DNA of 64,000 nucleotides from Ophiodon elongatus (Eukaryota; Chordata; Actinopteri; Perciformes; Hexagrammidae): NCBI GenBank assembly GCA_016806645.1, contig JACSYO010001856.1, positions 4,552,001 to 4,616,000 of the forward strand, given 5' to 3'. Below, in pieces: positions 1 to 37,139 of the stretch. Position 1 is the first letter of the stretch. Every line of letters begins with the position of its first letter. The notes below the pieces were generated by a model. It was given only the letters and a program-made list of their open reading frames with translations. It searched no databases and was not told the DNA's origin. A program made the translations under genes and the position numbers.

Positions 1-125
1 TGAAGAGCCACCACGGGGTGTTTGTGAAGGGAATGCAAACACAAGTGAAAGAGAGAGAAAGGAAGACAAAGTGTCATCTATATAGAGTACTGGAGCGAGA
101 AAGGAGGGGCCTGCTGCATGTAGAC

Positions 126-127
<2 letters not shown>

Positions 128-186
<59 letters not shown>

Positions 187-189
187 TGT

Positions 190-242
<53 letters not shown>
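128..242. repeat. (TG)n microsatellite with TTTG interruptions
   Basis: About 115 bp of TG upstream of smad3, with a few TTTG interruptions. Confidence 0.98.
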
Positions 243-244
<2 letters not shown>

Positions 245-734
245 AGGGTTATGATGAAGAGTCTTCAGTACACCATGTGCTCGCTGAAGGAGCCGTCAGA
301 AGCTGTTGAGCGATTGATGACTTTCTAAGAGAGAAACAGAGTGTCATGTTATCATGTTATTGCCAAGGAGATCTGTGAGAACACTTTTATTTCTCAACAC
401 ACACACACACTGTATAAATGAAAAGCTCAGCTTTATTGAAGAGTTTTTTAAATCTGTTGCTAAGGAACAAGAGAGAAACTTGTGACCCCAGAGACACATT
501 TGTGGCTCTATATTTACAAACTACATATTTTTCTGTAAAAACCTTATATATGGCAGAGCACAGCGGTTACAGTACATGCAACGTACAGTATATGCTATAA
601 AATGGCAACGTCCTGGGACGAATCTGGCCTTGGGACCTTTGTCTCTCTCCCCATTTCTGCACACACTGTCTTCTGTCAAATAAATACGTAATAAATCATC
701 ATTTTTTGAAAGTATCATATTTAGCATTTTTCTA

Positions 735-1140
735 ATAGTGGTGAAATGTAGCTGTGTTCATTTACTTAATAAGTGTACTTAAGTACAGTTTTGAGGGACC
801 TATACTTTATTTGAGAGTTTATGTACTTCTACTACATTTCGAAGTAAATGATTGTACCTTTATTAGCTATTGTTCATGGTTACTTTGCAGATTACCTTCT
901 TTTTTCTTTCTTTTCTTTTTACACACAAGACATATAGTATAATCATATAACAAAATATGATGCTTTGTTGTGGATTTTAAACTTTCTCACTGATGGGAGT
1001 CATTCTGCTGCATGAGTACTTTCACTTTTGATACATTTGGTTCTTTTATCTGATAATACTTCTAAAGTTTTACAAAATATTTTAAGTAACATTTTGAATG
1101 CAAGACTTTAACTTGTGATTTTGATTGTGGTGATGCTACT
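735..1140 (+). repeat. Teleost-type ACTTGAG/TTACTT repeat, copy 1
   Basis: Contains CTTAAGTACAGTTTTGAGG and TACTTCTACTACATTT, followed by AACTTTAACTTGTGATTTT-type sequence. The same order recurs at 42605, 52195, 53270 and 53745. A diverged member of one dispersed family. Confidence 0.6.
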
Positions 1141-1620
1141 TTTAGCTGCATAATGGATCTGAATACTTCTTCAATTGCTGTTAAATACAAAACCTTCTTA
1201 TTTTTATTTGCAAAATCATGAACTTTTCAAAGACACCAAATAGTCTACATTGTTTAATAGTTTAATATAAAATAAGATCTTAAGCAAAACAAGTACGGAT
1301 ACAAAAGATAAGTACAGAAACAGAGGTTGTTGGTAAATTGGATATTTTGTTTATCTAATTTTGAAGCCATTTTCGGGAAACTTTAAGATGAATATTGGAT
1401 GAAGATTAAGTAGTAAATCCCCTTTATTTATACAGTAAATCTTCTATCTATGTTGAAGATCATTTTTAATCTGTATGTTCATCTGTAATTGTAATTTCCT
1501 CTTGAAGTTGGCCAAACATTGGTCAGTCTGTGTCCTTATCACATCCATCCAGACGCCCACATTTTCTATTCTTTCTGACCCTTTTACTCCATTGGGACAC
1601 CAGCTGACATCACACCCATC

Positions 1621-1641
1621 CACACACACACTCACACACGC

Positions 1642-1673
<32 letters not shown>
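1621..1673. repeat. (CA)n microsatellite
   Basis: Interrupted CA array with ACGC units. Confidence 0.97.
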
Positions 1674-1678
<5 letters not shown>

Positions 1679-3036
1679 GGACCAAGTCCCCAGAGGTCGA
1701 AGCCAGCACAATGTCATTATCAACCATCGGATTGTACGTGGTCACTGCCCATTCAGTCTTGCTGACGTGCCTTTTGTGCTCTGTAATTCTTCTCACAGAA
1801 GACCCCCCTCCCTTCCCGTCCTGCCCGTCCTACCCCCCGTCTACTGCGGCCCATCTGTAATCCCATCCCCCATCCTGCACCCCCACATCCACCCCGTCTC
1901 ACCCTGCACTTCTCCAAAACAAACCAGCTGTCTTGGCCGGTCGTGTCCCCCGGGGGCGTAAACAGGTGCCGAGAGGGCCGCGGGGCCTCAGCATGTGACA
2001 CATGGCAGCACGCTCCTCCAGCCTTCTCCTCCAACCTGCCAACACACCAGAGAAGGGAGAAGAGCGTGGCGTGTTCTACAGCTGCACACTTGATTGTTGT
2101 GTCAGATGAGGATCCGTTGATGTCTAATAGCACTAAAATCACTGAAACTTTCTCACTGGGTCCGAAATGTTAAAAGGTTGTGATGGTAACTGCTTAAAAA
2201 ACAATGTGTGTTTCAAAATAACTTAATGGAGTTAGTGGAGATTTTCTAAGTTGCATGAGATGTTTTTACTTGAATACGTCGGTGTGCAGTGTGAACCTAT
2301 TTGTCGGGTAGATTTTGGTTGTTAGCGAGAAGGAGGAACCTTGACATGCCTTTAGCAGCTATAAAAATATACATTGCTGTGTGACCAAAATAGATAAAAG
2401 GAAAGGGGTCTGTCCTGCTAAGCCTGAAGCCAGCTGTATTTTTAGCACAAACAACACACTGTGCACAGAGAGAGGAACTGCTGGACGCAGGTCGATGCGC
2501 CTGTACACACAAACCAACATGGTAACCACAGGTCGATGCTACTCTTCTTGTATGGGTGTGAAATGTCAATGGCGGCCCTTATTAAAGGTTTGCGCTTCTT
2601 GAAGATACGATATGGGTAAATTGACAATACTTCTCCCTTGAATTTGACTTCATCATACAGTTCATACTAAATTATTTATGAATATTTCCAGGACGGTTTG
2701 CTGCCGTTTTGAGGCCGTAAGTATATGCAAGTCATTCTTACGTCTCTGGTACCGCTTGTGTATGATACTACTTTACAAATTGGGATTTGTAAGGAGAAAC
2801 CATTGTAAGTGCATTAGCTTCTTTATGCAGAGCTTTCACAACTTTGAAAACTCTTAAAAGCGCCGGCAAACAAGGCACCCACGTTTGGAAAACTGCTCTT
2901 GAACGCAGTAAAGTCTTTCTTTTGAAGAACAAAGGCAGCCTCACACCCTAAACTGTTCGACTATCACTCTCTCTGTGGTGAGCTCAGCTGCGTTACACAC
3001 TCTTTTGTACATCTGGCACTTTCGACTCCTTGACAC

Positions 3037-3050
3037 TGTGTGTGCGTGCA

Positions 3051-3086
<36 letters not shown>

Positions 3087-3092
3087 TGTGTG
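3037..3092. repeat. (TG)n microsatellite
   Basis: TG array with GCGTGCATGCG at its left end, about 0.8 kb upstream of the smad3 leader. Confidence 0.97.
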
Positions 3093-3849
3093 GACTAGAG
3101 AGTGTGTGAGAGAGGGGCGTGCATATGTGTGAGTGTGTGCATATATCAGGCTAGTTGTGGTTTTAGGGGCTGAGCCACGCTGCAAACCAAACTGCCACCT
3201 TGTAAAGTAGACATGCTTGAATCTCTAACAAGCTGAGGCAAGTTGGTGGCTCAGGTTGTGCGTGTGTGTGTGACTTTGGAGCAGCTCCGAAGTTATTTAC
3301 CCATGTGGAGACAAACAACCCAGTAGCAATTACTGGAAAGTCTTGTGTTGGAGATGCTGAATTTTAAACCCCACAATGTCTTTGCGCAATAAACACACAC
3401 AGGAATGTATCCTGGGCTGTTGGATAATTAAGAGTGTGTGGATTTCCAAAAATATAATGGAGAAAAAGAATGAGTGTATTTCCCCCTCAAAGTTAAAAAC
3501 TTCAACTTTATTACCCTGTGGAGGGGAATAAGGAGGTAAGAACACCATGGCCCTCTTCGGACTATCATTATGTTTTATAGATAAACTGAAACAGATGGAT
3601 AATTTCCTTTGGGGAATTTTTAAGACTATTCACATTTAATAAGCAACTTATTTTTTGTGTGTGTGGATATGTACAAATCGTTGAGCAGCCCTGTATCCTA
3701 TGTGCTACACACAAAAGATAAACACCAGGAGAACAAGAACTTAAATTGCAAACACATGCAATTCACTTTTTTTTGCTCACTGTTAGATAACTAAATCTAG
3801 TGATCTGTGCACGTGTGTGATTGTGACAGCCTTTTTAGGCACAGCTATA

Positions 3850-4504
3850 AGATACAATCAGCAGGCAATAGCAGTGGAGGCGAGGATTGTGCAACATCAG
3901 CGCAACACATTTGGCCAGCTGCTCAAACCGGCCTCTCGCAGGTCTGAAGCCTCGATGACTCTCAGCAGCAGCAGCTCCTGCATTTGCATTTGATGCAGAC
4001 TTCTTGCAGACTTTAGTCGGGGGGGACCCAGCATCGCGGATGAATCTGAACTCCACAAAACTTTGCTGATCGGAGGTTAGAAATAAAAAAAACACTAATA
4101 AATTACTTCCACTTCATCGTTTGAGCCCTGTTTGAGTTAAAGACGTGGTTCGGGTGTAACTCGCGTCAAGTGTATTTTTTTCTAAATAGCTGCGGGTTGA
4201 AGCTGTGCAGACGGGACTATTTTTCCTGGCGGAGGAGCACTAAACCTACAGCGCAACAGACTACCGGCGCACAGTTCGCCGCTGAGCTCGAGCCAGACGG
4301 AGTGCGCTAAAACTGGAGGGTTTAACTCCGGGATGCATCTCTAATAAACACCAACACTTCGTCTTTAGCGACGCTTTAACTTCAACTCATTTGGACTCGT
4401 TTGAAGAGCATTTGCTCCCGTGTTTTGTCCCCCAAAAACCAACCCGCCTGGACTTTTTTTTTTTCTTTCCCTCGAACACTGGAAGGACTTAAACTGAACT
4501 CAAG
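3850..4504 (+). promoter_or_regulatory. smad3: smad3 5' UTR and core promoter region
   Basis: The DNA directly upstream of the smad3 start is richer in GC and CpG than its surroundings, especially 4140-4340, and includes CCGGCGC and GCGCAAC motifs. I see no convincing TATA box close to the likely start site, as expected for a broad CpG-type promoter. A minimal upstream ORF (ATG CAT CTC TAA) sits at 4333-4344, and an in-frame stop at 4490 separates the leader from the coding start. The transcription start itself cannot be placed from sequence alone. Confidence 0.6.
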
Positions 4505-28000
<23,496 letters not shown>

Positions 28001-30470
28001 GGAAACCTTCACCCACCCACTTCCTGTCAGTGACTAAAAACACACAGACTGCATGCAGGCACGGCTACACAAGTACGGAAAGACGACGAGCCCCCCCCCT
28101 CCAAACTCCCCCTCCCCCCCTCATTCAGCCAACCCTCAATCTGTAACTTAGTCCTTCCTCCCCACCAGCTGTCAGTAGCACTTTTTATATACATGTTGTT
28201 TGTGGCGAAAGGGGACAAGTGCATTAAAGCAGTACCATGTAAGTATGTTCTCAACATTTTGTCCAAAATTATTATGATGGCAAAGTGCCAGAAAGGCTGA
28301 GGCAATGGGAGGAGTTTTTTTTAATTTTTATTAATAAGAGATTCTCATTTCTTTCCTCTTGTTTAAATTTAATTTCATTTGTGATTTAATACATTTTTTG
28401 TTTTGTTTTGTACAGATGTTACAGTGGCTATAAAACAGAAAATGAACTTAATTTTTTTAAGCATTAATAATAATTTTGTAAAGCATGTATAAGATCATGT
28501 AAAATGCATTTCACTTGACTTTGTTTCTGTATTTGGGCATTTGATTGGTCATGAAGACATTAACAAATGTGACCCAGTGAGGCGGATTGAAAATGAATAT
28601 TATAATGGGAATGTTCAGCCACCTTTTGTAAACACTGTGTGAAGGAACATACTGTACGTCTAGTGCAGGCATTTTGTTTTCATACTGTCAAATGCAGCCT
28701 GTGTTACCCTGACAAGGCAAATAGCACCGCGTTTAACTACAGATTTGATTTTCAAACGGGAACAAAAGATAAAGCAAGAAATCAGTCAAGATTAAAATGA
28801 AGCATACAGGAGTTACAACTCTTAAAACCCATACGAGTACTTAAAGACAGTGGCATTCATCAAATGTCATCAGGAGGATGATGCACTTTTTTAAAAATGT
28901 TAATATACGAGCAAAGCAATGTCGGCAAAGTACATTCAATGGCAGTTGTGATTCACAGCTGCAATAGTTCTTGTCAGAAGGTTATATGAAATATATCCTG
29001 CATTGATTTCAGGAAGCTTTGCCAATTTGCAAAATACTTTTGCAGCATTCTATTGTGTAGTAGGTAGTATTATGACTTGAAAACATCTCACATACTGTAC
29101 AGTTCTGCAAACCTTTAGTTAAATTATGAATTGAGCACACAAAATGTAGTTGGAATACTCGTGTGTGTGATATGAGTATTCTGCAGAAGGCTGTGTAAAG
29201 AGAGCAGGAAGATGCCTTTTGCTTTTTTAATTTTCTCTCTCAGCAGTCCATAACATTGGTCTTATTTTTAGCCATCGGTGATATTGACTTTTTGCACACT
29301 CAGGACCGTGAAAAAAAAAAAAAAACAGCTGAATTATGTACAGAATCCAGTGAAGAGAACAGGTGCATGACTCTCCAGACTCTAAAGTCTATTTTGCTAC
29401 CAATTATTTTTGTAGGACAATAACATGATGACGTGTTTTTGCATGACATGACAGAGAATACTGCTCGCGGGTCTGGGGATACGAACCTTGTATTTTTCTA
29501 CCTGTGAAGAAGAAGACGAGGCCGTTTCAGTACAAAGCGAAAGGTTTTAGACGGAGGCATGTAAATATCAGTAGCTTCTCAAAATCTGATGTCCCTATTT
29601 TATTTTTTTCTTGGTCCTTGTACGTGTAGTACATGCATGTCTTATAATGTGACCGTCAACCTTTATAATGTTGATGGTTTTTGAAACATAAAGAAGAAAG
29701 AAAAAAAAAAAAAAGAAAAAAGGCTTAAAAATGATGTTGAGAAAAGCTTTTGCTGAAATGGAAAAGCGTAGTCTCGGCTTTGATCCCGTTTCCTTTCAGC
29801 CACCCACTGTGGTGGAAGTGGATCGATTTCCTTCTGGCTCTGTAACACTAGACAAAGACACAGTGGGTGAACACGGACAATATTTTGAATCCTTTCACAG
29901 CAGTTATTTACATGAACCCAGCTTTTGATGTTAATGCCAGCCCAGTGGTGCTAATCTTTAACATTTTAGGGACTCAAGAAAACAGCAAAGCCATAAGATT
30001 TTACCGTTTAAGCTGGTTGATTTTTGATCTCTATTCAACTATTATTACTTTTTCAACCTTCAAACTACAATGTGGGATTGTCTCAGAGACGGTAGCATCT
30101 ACCAATCTGAGACATGACGGCTCTTACGAGAGCTTCTGGTGTCCTTGAACGCAGCAGTCCTGAACCTAATGGGCTCTTTTACCCGATGGTCAATGTAATT
30201 ACCCAGTAGGGAATATTTTGCAAGTAACTTTGTCATTTTTATACACTCTTCAAATTATAGTGCTTGTGCTTTTTGTTCCTCCTTGTTTAAACTGTTCACT
30301 GTAATCGTTATTAGTTGTGATTTATGTATTTGTGCTCTGAATTGGTCTTTCTAGATGTCTTGTATAAAAGTATACCCATTATTTTTCTCTGCCTATAAAA
30401 AAAAAAAGTTGATGTGATGCTAAATATTTCTGTTTATTATTGTTCTATGAATAAAATCTATATCTTGTGG
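28001..30470 (+). other. smad3: smad3 3' UTR with poly(A) signal
   Basis: After the stop comes about 2.45 kb of A+T-rich, ORF-poor DNA, starting with a C-rich run near 28090-28120 and including A-runs at 29311-29325 and near 29700. The strongest canonical poly(A) signal is AATAAA at 30450-30455, so cleavage near 30470 is inferred. A long 3' UTR is usual for vertebrate SMAD3. Its exact end needs transcript data. Confidence 0.6.
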
Positions 30471-31110
30471 TCACAATGGGACGGAGTAAGAAGCAAACTG
30501 AGGCTGGGTATCACAAATCAAACCACATCTGTATTTCAGTAACAGTCGGGGTTTGTTGGTAATAGTTCAGCATTAAATATCAAAGCGCTCTAACTTGATT
30601 TTATAGCTTAACAAGTTAAATGTAGTTATTGAAGAGCTCTTTGGAGACATTTCAGGCTTCAGACATTTTCCTTCTGTAGTTCGGGGATTTCCTCGTCTGT
30701 GGTGGATGATTTGGCGCTGTCCTCAGAAGCAGACAAACGGTAATTAGAGGCCCAAAGCAGACACTCTCTGGGCTCTTCTTAGTCCTTCGGTTCAAACTAA
30801 TGCAAACCATAATCATTTCTGCTCTCACAGAGGTGTGACACGGCTTTGAATATGAATGCAGGGCTTTGTTCTGATGCTCTTAACGTAGAGAGGTAGAGAC
30901 CTGTGAGGCATTTCAGAAACCCCGACGCTGTGGTGACAAATAGTTTGACTGCATGAGTCAAACGATTGTTGAAGTAAAGCCTAATGGTATTTCATTCTGC
31001 TGGTTCGCGCCTTAAAATATCAGCAATCTGAATTCATTTATAAACAATGCAGTGGCAAGAGTTCAATCTTTTTTTGTGTTTTTTTAATTTTTTTATTATA
31101 TATTTCTGTG

Positions 31111-31144
<34 letters not shown>
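31111..31144. repeat. (AT)n microsatellite
   Basis: About 17 AT units, about 640 bp after the smad3 poly(A) signal. Confidence 0.97.
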
Positions 31145-31146
<2 letters not shown>

Positions 31147-32849
31147 CTGTGATGGCATCAAACGCTGAAGCAGCCACCTCTGCACGGTCAGCTTTACATT
31201 ACGTCTCCACCACAGTCTCCTGTTGTTACAGCTGAGTTCTGCCTGAGCTTCTTTCCAGACAACACAAACATTAAATAATTAAACAAGCACACAGGGATTG
31301 AGACTATATGTTCACGTGTGCACGTGCTTACATCAAATCTGGAGCGGCTCCAAGAAAAATGGATATGGAGGCAGACTTTGTTCTCGAAGAATTAGGAAAG
31401 CAATGAAGTTAATTTGTTCTCTTTCCTCAAAATTAAACCAACTAAATGCGTTTTTTTAACACAATAGTCAAGCAGTTTGACTTATTACCTGGTTCGAAAT
31501 CTGACAGTTTCTCGGTTGTATTAAGGCAACCGAGTAACACAGTATACACAACAGTTTCTTTAAGCTTTTTGCAAACACCTACTGATACTTGTACCACAAA
31601 TACAACTAAATGTACTTAAACAATCTAATATCTAAGTCATGTTCTTCTGAAGTAAACCTCAAGAAAGTAAAATAGTTTCAGGTCAATGCACTAAACTAAA
31701 AGACAACATCTCCATGGGTTTGGACAATAAATCACAATCACGCATGCGATGATATCAAAAAGCAGACACCATTATTTTTTTTTAAAATGGGGAGTGGTCC
31801 TGTCTGAGTGAAAATCATTTATAAATAATGGCTTCCTATGATTTATTCCACACGGACGAGATCTAGACACAAGCCATGTTCCGTGAGTGGAGAGCAGGAG
31901 GGTGGGGTTCATGTTCAGGTTAAGTGCATTTTAATGCTCTTTAATCATTTAAATTGATGTTTTTACTTTTTTTTTATATTTTCATTGATAATTTCTTCTG
32001 TTAAAACCTTCCTAACTTCCTAAACGACCTGATTATTATTTTTGGTTGAACTGTGTGTACTGTGTACTCACAGCTCACGTCACAGAGGAGGTGCACCCAG
32101 AATTAAACAGGTGTCCTCTTAGTCCTTACTGCTTTTAGTTCAACACGTATGCTCACATGCTGATAACACCATAATTCATCGAAATGATTCCTGGTCTAAT
32201 CTAAATTGTTATATTTTAAGATAATATCTCCATTGTTTGTGGTTTGTGAAATGTTGCGTGTGCATCGCTGACAGTGTGTTAATAATAGTAGCTCAACACT
32301 GCCACCTGCTGGCTGCAGGGATTACTGATGGGTAAACTGATCGTATATAAGGAAGTGTAATGTTGCAACTGTTCCAAACTCTAATTTAGTTATTTAGCTT
32401 TTGGGTGTATTTGCCTTTATTTGATAGTTGACACTTGATAGATGACGCCAAACTATTATTAGTTTTAATATAAGACTGTTAACTTTAAAAAACATTGTGA
32501 AAATGATCAGCTTTAACGGGACAGATTCAGTAGTATTGAACAGTTCAATGAGGAAGTGTCGTCCTGTGCAGCACACTCATAAGATAAGGTGACAAAAGAT
32601 AGCTGCAGATATTTAACAAATGAAGATGCACCAGATATACTTTTGACGCAACATGTCTTCTAGTATTTCTTATAAACGTAAACTGTCTTCTGACATTTTC
32701 TATTTAAACTGATCCAGACATTGTAAAGTTAACTATTAAATCCCCAGTTGGCCCGTAAGGCAAGGTAAGTTTATTTTAAATGCACTTAACAAACACGGAG
32801 TGCTTTAAATAAAGCAAAAGAGAGACAACACATTGTGATACAGTATGGA

Positions 32850-32872
32850 TAATAATAATAATAATAATAATA
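32850..32872. repeat. (AAT)n microsatellite
   Basis: About seven AAT units. Confidence 0.9.
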
Positions 32873-33299
32873 TCAGCGTGCAGATTCAATCGCTGCACAA
32901 ATATTGATCTCATCAAGCAACACAGGGATTATTGAACAGAAAAGATTTGTATACTTCTATATGCATTCATCACTCCTAACTCAATCGCCTGTGAGTGTTG
33001 GCCTGCTTCAGCCCTCGTGATTACAGCTAATAGTGATTAAACGAGCACGGCTGTGTGCGGCGGAATGAAGGAGGCGGAGGAAACATGGCCGGTGTCGTGT
33101 GTTGAATTGATACGACTCAGCGTTGACGAGTGGGCACAAAGATGAACAGATGAGTGCCGTCAGCTCTGTGTGAAGGTCACTCCGGAGCAGGTGTTGACGG
33201 CGAGAACATTTGTTGGTAAACAAATCCATCTTTGCAAAGGTCACCATTCGCTTGGCGTGGTTCTCCCCTCACTCTGTCTCTCTTTATCTCTTCGTCGTC

Positions 33300-33301
<2 letters not shown>

Positions 33302-33331
<30 letters not shown>
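33302..33331. repeat. (CT)n microsatellite
   Basis: About 14 CT units. Confidence 0.95.
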
Positions 33332-33334
<3 letters not shown>

Positions 33335-33612
33335 CACTGTCTTCCTGCTCTTTCCTGCTCTCTGTTTACTTCTCTGGCACCAGCCTGAGTTATTTTCATG
33401 AGGAATGCCTGTCATTGGTTGGTCGCAGCTCCGTCTGCCAGGCCGAGAAAAGCGCAGACTGCAGCATTATCAGCATTCAGTAGCCACCAACCTGATTGCA
33501 CGGCCACGGGTGGCTACGTTACAGCTGTCTCTGGACAGCAGCAGGTACCCGGCCCTGCATGCCAATGGAGATGGGCACCCACTTCTCCAACTGGCTGCCG
33601 TTGGCCCTCTGC

Positions 33613-33615
<3 letters not shown>

Positions 33616-33647
<32 letters not shown>
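33616..33647. repeat. (CA)n microsatellite
   Basis: About 16 CA units. Confidence 0.95.
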
Positions 33648-33649
<2 letters not shown>

Positions 33650-34105
33650 CCAGTGCACTAGCCAGCACTCATCCCCCCCCTTGTCAGCTGTACCACCCGT
33701 GCAGGAGAGGAAAGTGTCGCACCGTCTCAACTGAGCAGACGTTTTCTTCCAACAACATTCATAAACACCTGGCCAACACTTATGTTCAGAGCAAAAGAAC
33801 AAACATGCATATAAGATGCTCAAAAGCAAGCTGGTTGTACGAGACTGTCTGGTGCAGCGGGGAACAAGCGAAAGAGTTTAATTTTTTTCCCCTCCGAGCA
33901 ATTTTCTGCTCCTTGGTGTAGTTTTCTTTTTTTTTTTCCTCTGTTCTCAGTTTCTCTGCCGAGCAAAACACCCCTAAAACTATCCAACTTAAATGTGTAG
34001 TGGAACGCTTCCATCGCTGATTCCTGATATTAATAATAAAGATCAAAGCAAGAACAGGTCAACGTTAAACCCCAAAGAGGAGGGGGAAAGAACAATCATA
34101 GGAGC

Positions 34106-34128
34106 AAGAGAGAGAGAGAGAGAGAGAG
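34106..34128. repeat. (GA)n microsatellite
   Basis: About 11 GA units. Confidence 0.93.
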
Positions 34129-34555
34129 TGGGAAAGGAAAGTGGTGGGAAAAAGAGGCAGTGAGGGAAACATATTTACTGACATCCATGGGCTGTCACCA
34201 CTCTGATTTATGGTGGCTGGAATCCCTGCCTGGTGAAAAGGTGTTGTTGGGGTGTAGAGAAAGCCCAGGCGCTGACCTAGAACTAATAGCATTCGACTTG
34301 AACAAGCTGTCCAACCTGAGAGAGCGGGCTCGGCTGCGGCCGGTGCAGCGCCGGGCTGCAGAGAAGAGGAAATAAGAAAAGTTAGAAATGGGAAACACAG
34401 AAAGAAGGTTCACATCACAACCTTTGACCTTTGAACACCTGGCCTGAATAATACACATGCAATAGTTTACTCAAGTAGTGAGCAGTGAATATCAGATACT
34501 CCTGAATCAACTTTAAGTGACTTTAAAGGTAAATCATTGAGGGATTCAGGGCCAA

Positions 34556-34580
34556 AGAGGACACAGAGGACACAGAGGAC
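34556..34580. repeat. Short 9-bp tandem repeat
   Basis: GAGGACACA-type 9-mer repeated almost three times. Confidence 0.8.
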
Positions 34581-36724
34581 GTGTCCTCAGCATTGTTTTG
34601 TTGGAATTTGGATCATGACCTCAGTATTTCTAAAATTCTGGTTCTGGCTCTGGTGGAATTTTCTGCAAAAGAAGTTACGTTTTCTAATTCTTAGACGTCA
34701 TCAAGACGCGTTTTCAATTTAAGTTCACTGTGCATCTTTGATAGCTGATTAGCTGATAGCTAATGTCATTTCATTCTGCAGGTATTTGATCATAAACCAA
34801 AACAGCCTGACTGGACAAGTACAATTTTTGACCCGATGATAAAAAGCTTAATTTCAGTCTGGAAACTTGCATCGGAACTGATTAAGTAAGAATTACAAGT
34901 ATAAAATGTATTTTGAGCTCTTAGTCAATATATAAAACCCAACAATGTTTAATTACAGGGCCACAGCAATAGCTCCTGACCTGAACTCAAAAAACTCCTC
35001 AAAGAAAGAAAGAAAGTTTGGAAGAAATAAAAACCAAAGCGAGTTTCCTCTCGTGTGAGTGTCCATGCTGAGCTACACGTTGGTATTGCTTCCTCAAAAA
35101 GCTCAGTCCGTTCATGCACACGGGTCAACTCACACTGAAAAAACACAACACAGTCCCCAATAGCTCCTGCTCACTTTCCCCCACAAAACAAAACCAGAAA
35201 AAAAAAAAAGAGGTCTTGCTTCAAATGATCTGCAGCGTATTTGCCAGGAACATCAACCTGCCGAGGTTGTTTTCGCTGAGGGCAACAGCAAGCCCAACAG
35301 CTGGGACATAATGAAGCTTTCAGGCACTTGTTCTCCCATCGTGTAGCGCCAGCCCCTGTCTGCTTCCACCAGATGTTCCATGTTTTCCCTCCAAAGGGCT
35401 CTGCTGCCAAAATGGGGACGATCACTAGCAAAGCGGGGAACCAGCTAGCTCCACAGTTGACTCGTGATTATAGGGTGATAGTTGGGTTAATTGCTTGTTT
35501 CGTGTTTATTGGGCGAGGCCCTGTCACTTGGTTGTCATCTTTTGTGTCGCTGAGAAAATCCGTTTGACAGTAACTGGAGCTGCTGTTATCTGGATGGTCT
35601 GGAGTGGATAAACACAATGTTGTTGATTCGTCTTCAAAGATCAGGAGAGCTGTCGATGTGAATAACCGTGTTGTTTGACTGTTAATAAAGGAGGTCGTGA
35701 AAATGTGTCATCGCGTGTCCTCGAGACAGGAAATACTCCACCAAACCAAATACAGGATGCTGGATGATGCAGGAGCGGTGTGACTCAGCACTGATCACGA
35801 GCTGCTTCACAGAGTTGGAGGATTCAGAAGACACTCCGATATGAATCAGTGTTGCTGAATCAGAGCTGCAGATAAACAGGTGTTGGTTAAACTCTGCTGT
35901 GGGAGAGTAGAAGTTCCTCCCGAGGTGGAAAAGAGAGGCTAAAAACTTACTAGTAGGAAGCTCAAAGAAGTAACTACTTATATTTACTCCTGTCACTGTT
36001 GGAGGCCTTTTGGAGTTGTTGTAGACCATCTTACAGTAAACTCTGCCATGTTTACAGAAACAATGTACTCGATCCATAGATTGCAGATCACATTTGAGAA
36101 CATGTGCACTGTGTGTGTCTCTTCATTAGCATCAGGAACAAAACTATTGCGGAGCCTAAATATGTGCTATCTGAGAGTACTGAGTACTTTGTTTTAAAAT
36201 CTTAAATTTTTCTTGTCCTCCAAATATTTCTTTTGTGATTCTCAGGATATGTACGCAATAACAAAAGGTTGCATAATTTAGACCAAAACATATTTCAAAA
36301 AATATTTCAAATAATAAATTAAAAAGCATAATTATTACCAATAATGATAATAATAAAGAGTGCACATTGATGACAGAGTAAGTTTCATTGAGAAACCTTT
36401 CCTCGGAGTGAGATATTTGGGATTGATATTAAAAGCTGAGATAGATCTGTTGATAATTTGGAGGTATATATATATAGAAGTCAGAAGTCCTCAACAAGAG
36501 GTCACATGATCACACAGGAAGCAGGGAGGACAGGACAAGCACTCCTGCCTGGAAATTGCCAGTTATTTCAATAGATTGAGCAAGTCTATAAAAGGCCATA
36601 TAGACTAAAGCTAGAAAATGGGGAAACATGGACATTAATGTGGCAAGTGCAGACTTCAAAAACCAAATATGAAGAATTTACAGTCGTATGGAACTGGAAA
36701 AAGTATCTAATCCTCATGTCTGAG

Positions 36725-36835
36725 AAGGAGTAAAGACGACTTAAATAATCAGTTATCAAAGATTTCTCTTAATTAGTAGTTGATCGACCAATCGATTAAC
36801 CAACCGGTCATTTCAACACTGCTGTAAACTTTACA
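36725..36835. repeat. Fragment of the ATTAATCGATTA repeat family
   Basis: AATAATCAGTTATC, TTAGTAGTTGATCGACC and AATCGATTAACC resemble the interior of the 16585 copy. Confidence 0.35.
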
Positions 36836-37139
36836 AATACAAGGCCGGCAGTTTTTAACTCAAAACTGTCATCTGTTTGAGACTGCTGATCACTTTTTAA
36901 TTAGGGTTTGCTGTGTGTTGCGTTGTGATGCATTTTCTGTTAATTACACTATCTAATCTACCCCTTGCCAGTGGAATCATGTTGCAGGCTAACTGAATTA
37001 ATTGAGACTAGATGTTTTTACATATGTAATTAATTTAAATCATATCATTTATGCTTCGCTCAGTTCCTGTTAAACCGAGGAGGAACATAGTCAAACCTTG
37101 TTTTCGTTTTGGGCAAATGAAGAAATCTCTATGGGCTAT

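Larger units (their letters stand above)
1..3849. other. 5' flank of smad3, no gene recognised
   Basis: Apart from the TG/CA arrays and the repeat at 735-1140, it holds a C-rich stretch at 1800-2000 whose ORFs (Pro/Ser-rich on +, Gly/Arg-rich on -) look compositional. No exon or RNA gene recognised. Confidence 0.6.
30480..37000. other. Intergenic DNA after smad3, no gene recognised
   Basis: A+T-rich, with short simple repeats. A GC-balanced patch at 33000-33600 contains TGTTGGTAAACAAAT (forkhead-like) and CAAAGGTCA (nuclear-receptor half-site-like), and another lies at 35220-35540. No protein family is recognised in any frame. Confidence 0.6.

Noticed and set aside
1753..2142. 129-codon - strand ORF in the 5' flank
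   Set aside because: Gly/Arg-rich low-complexity sequence opposite a C-rich stretch; no splice or family support.
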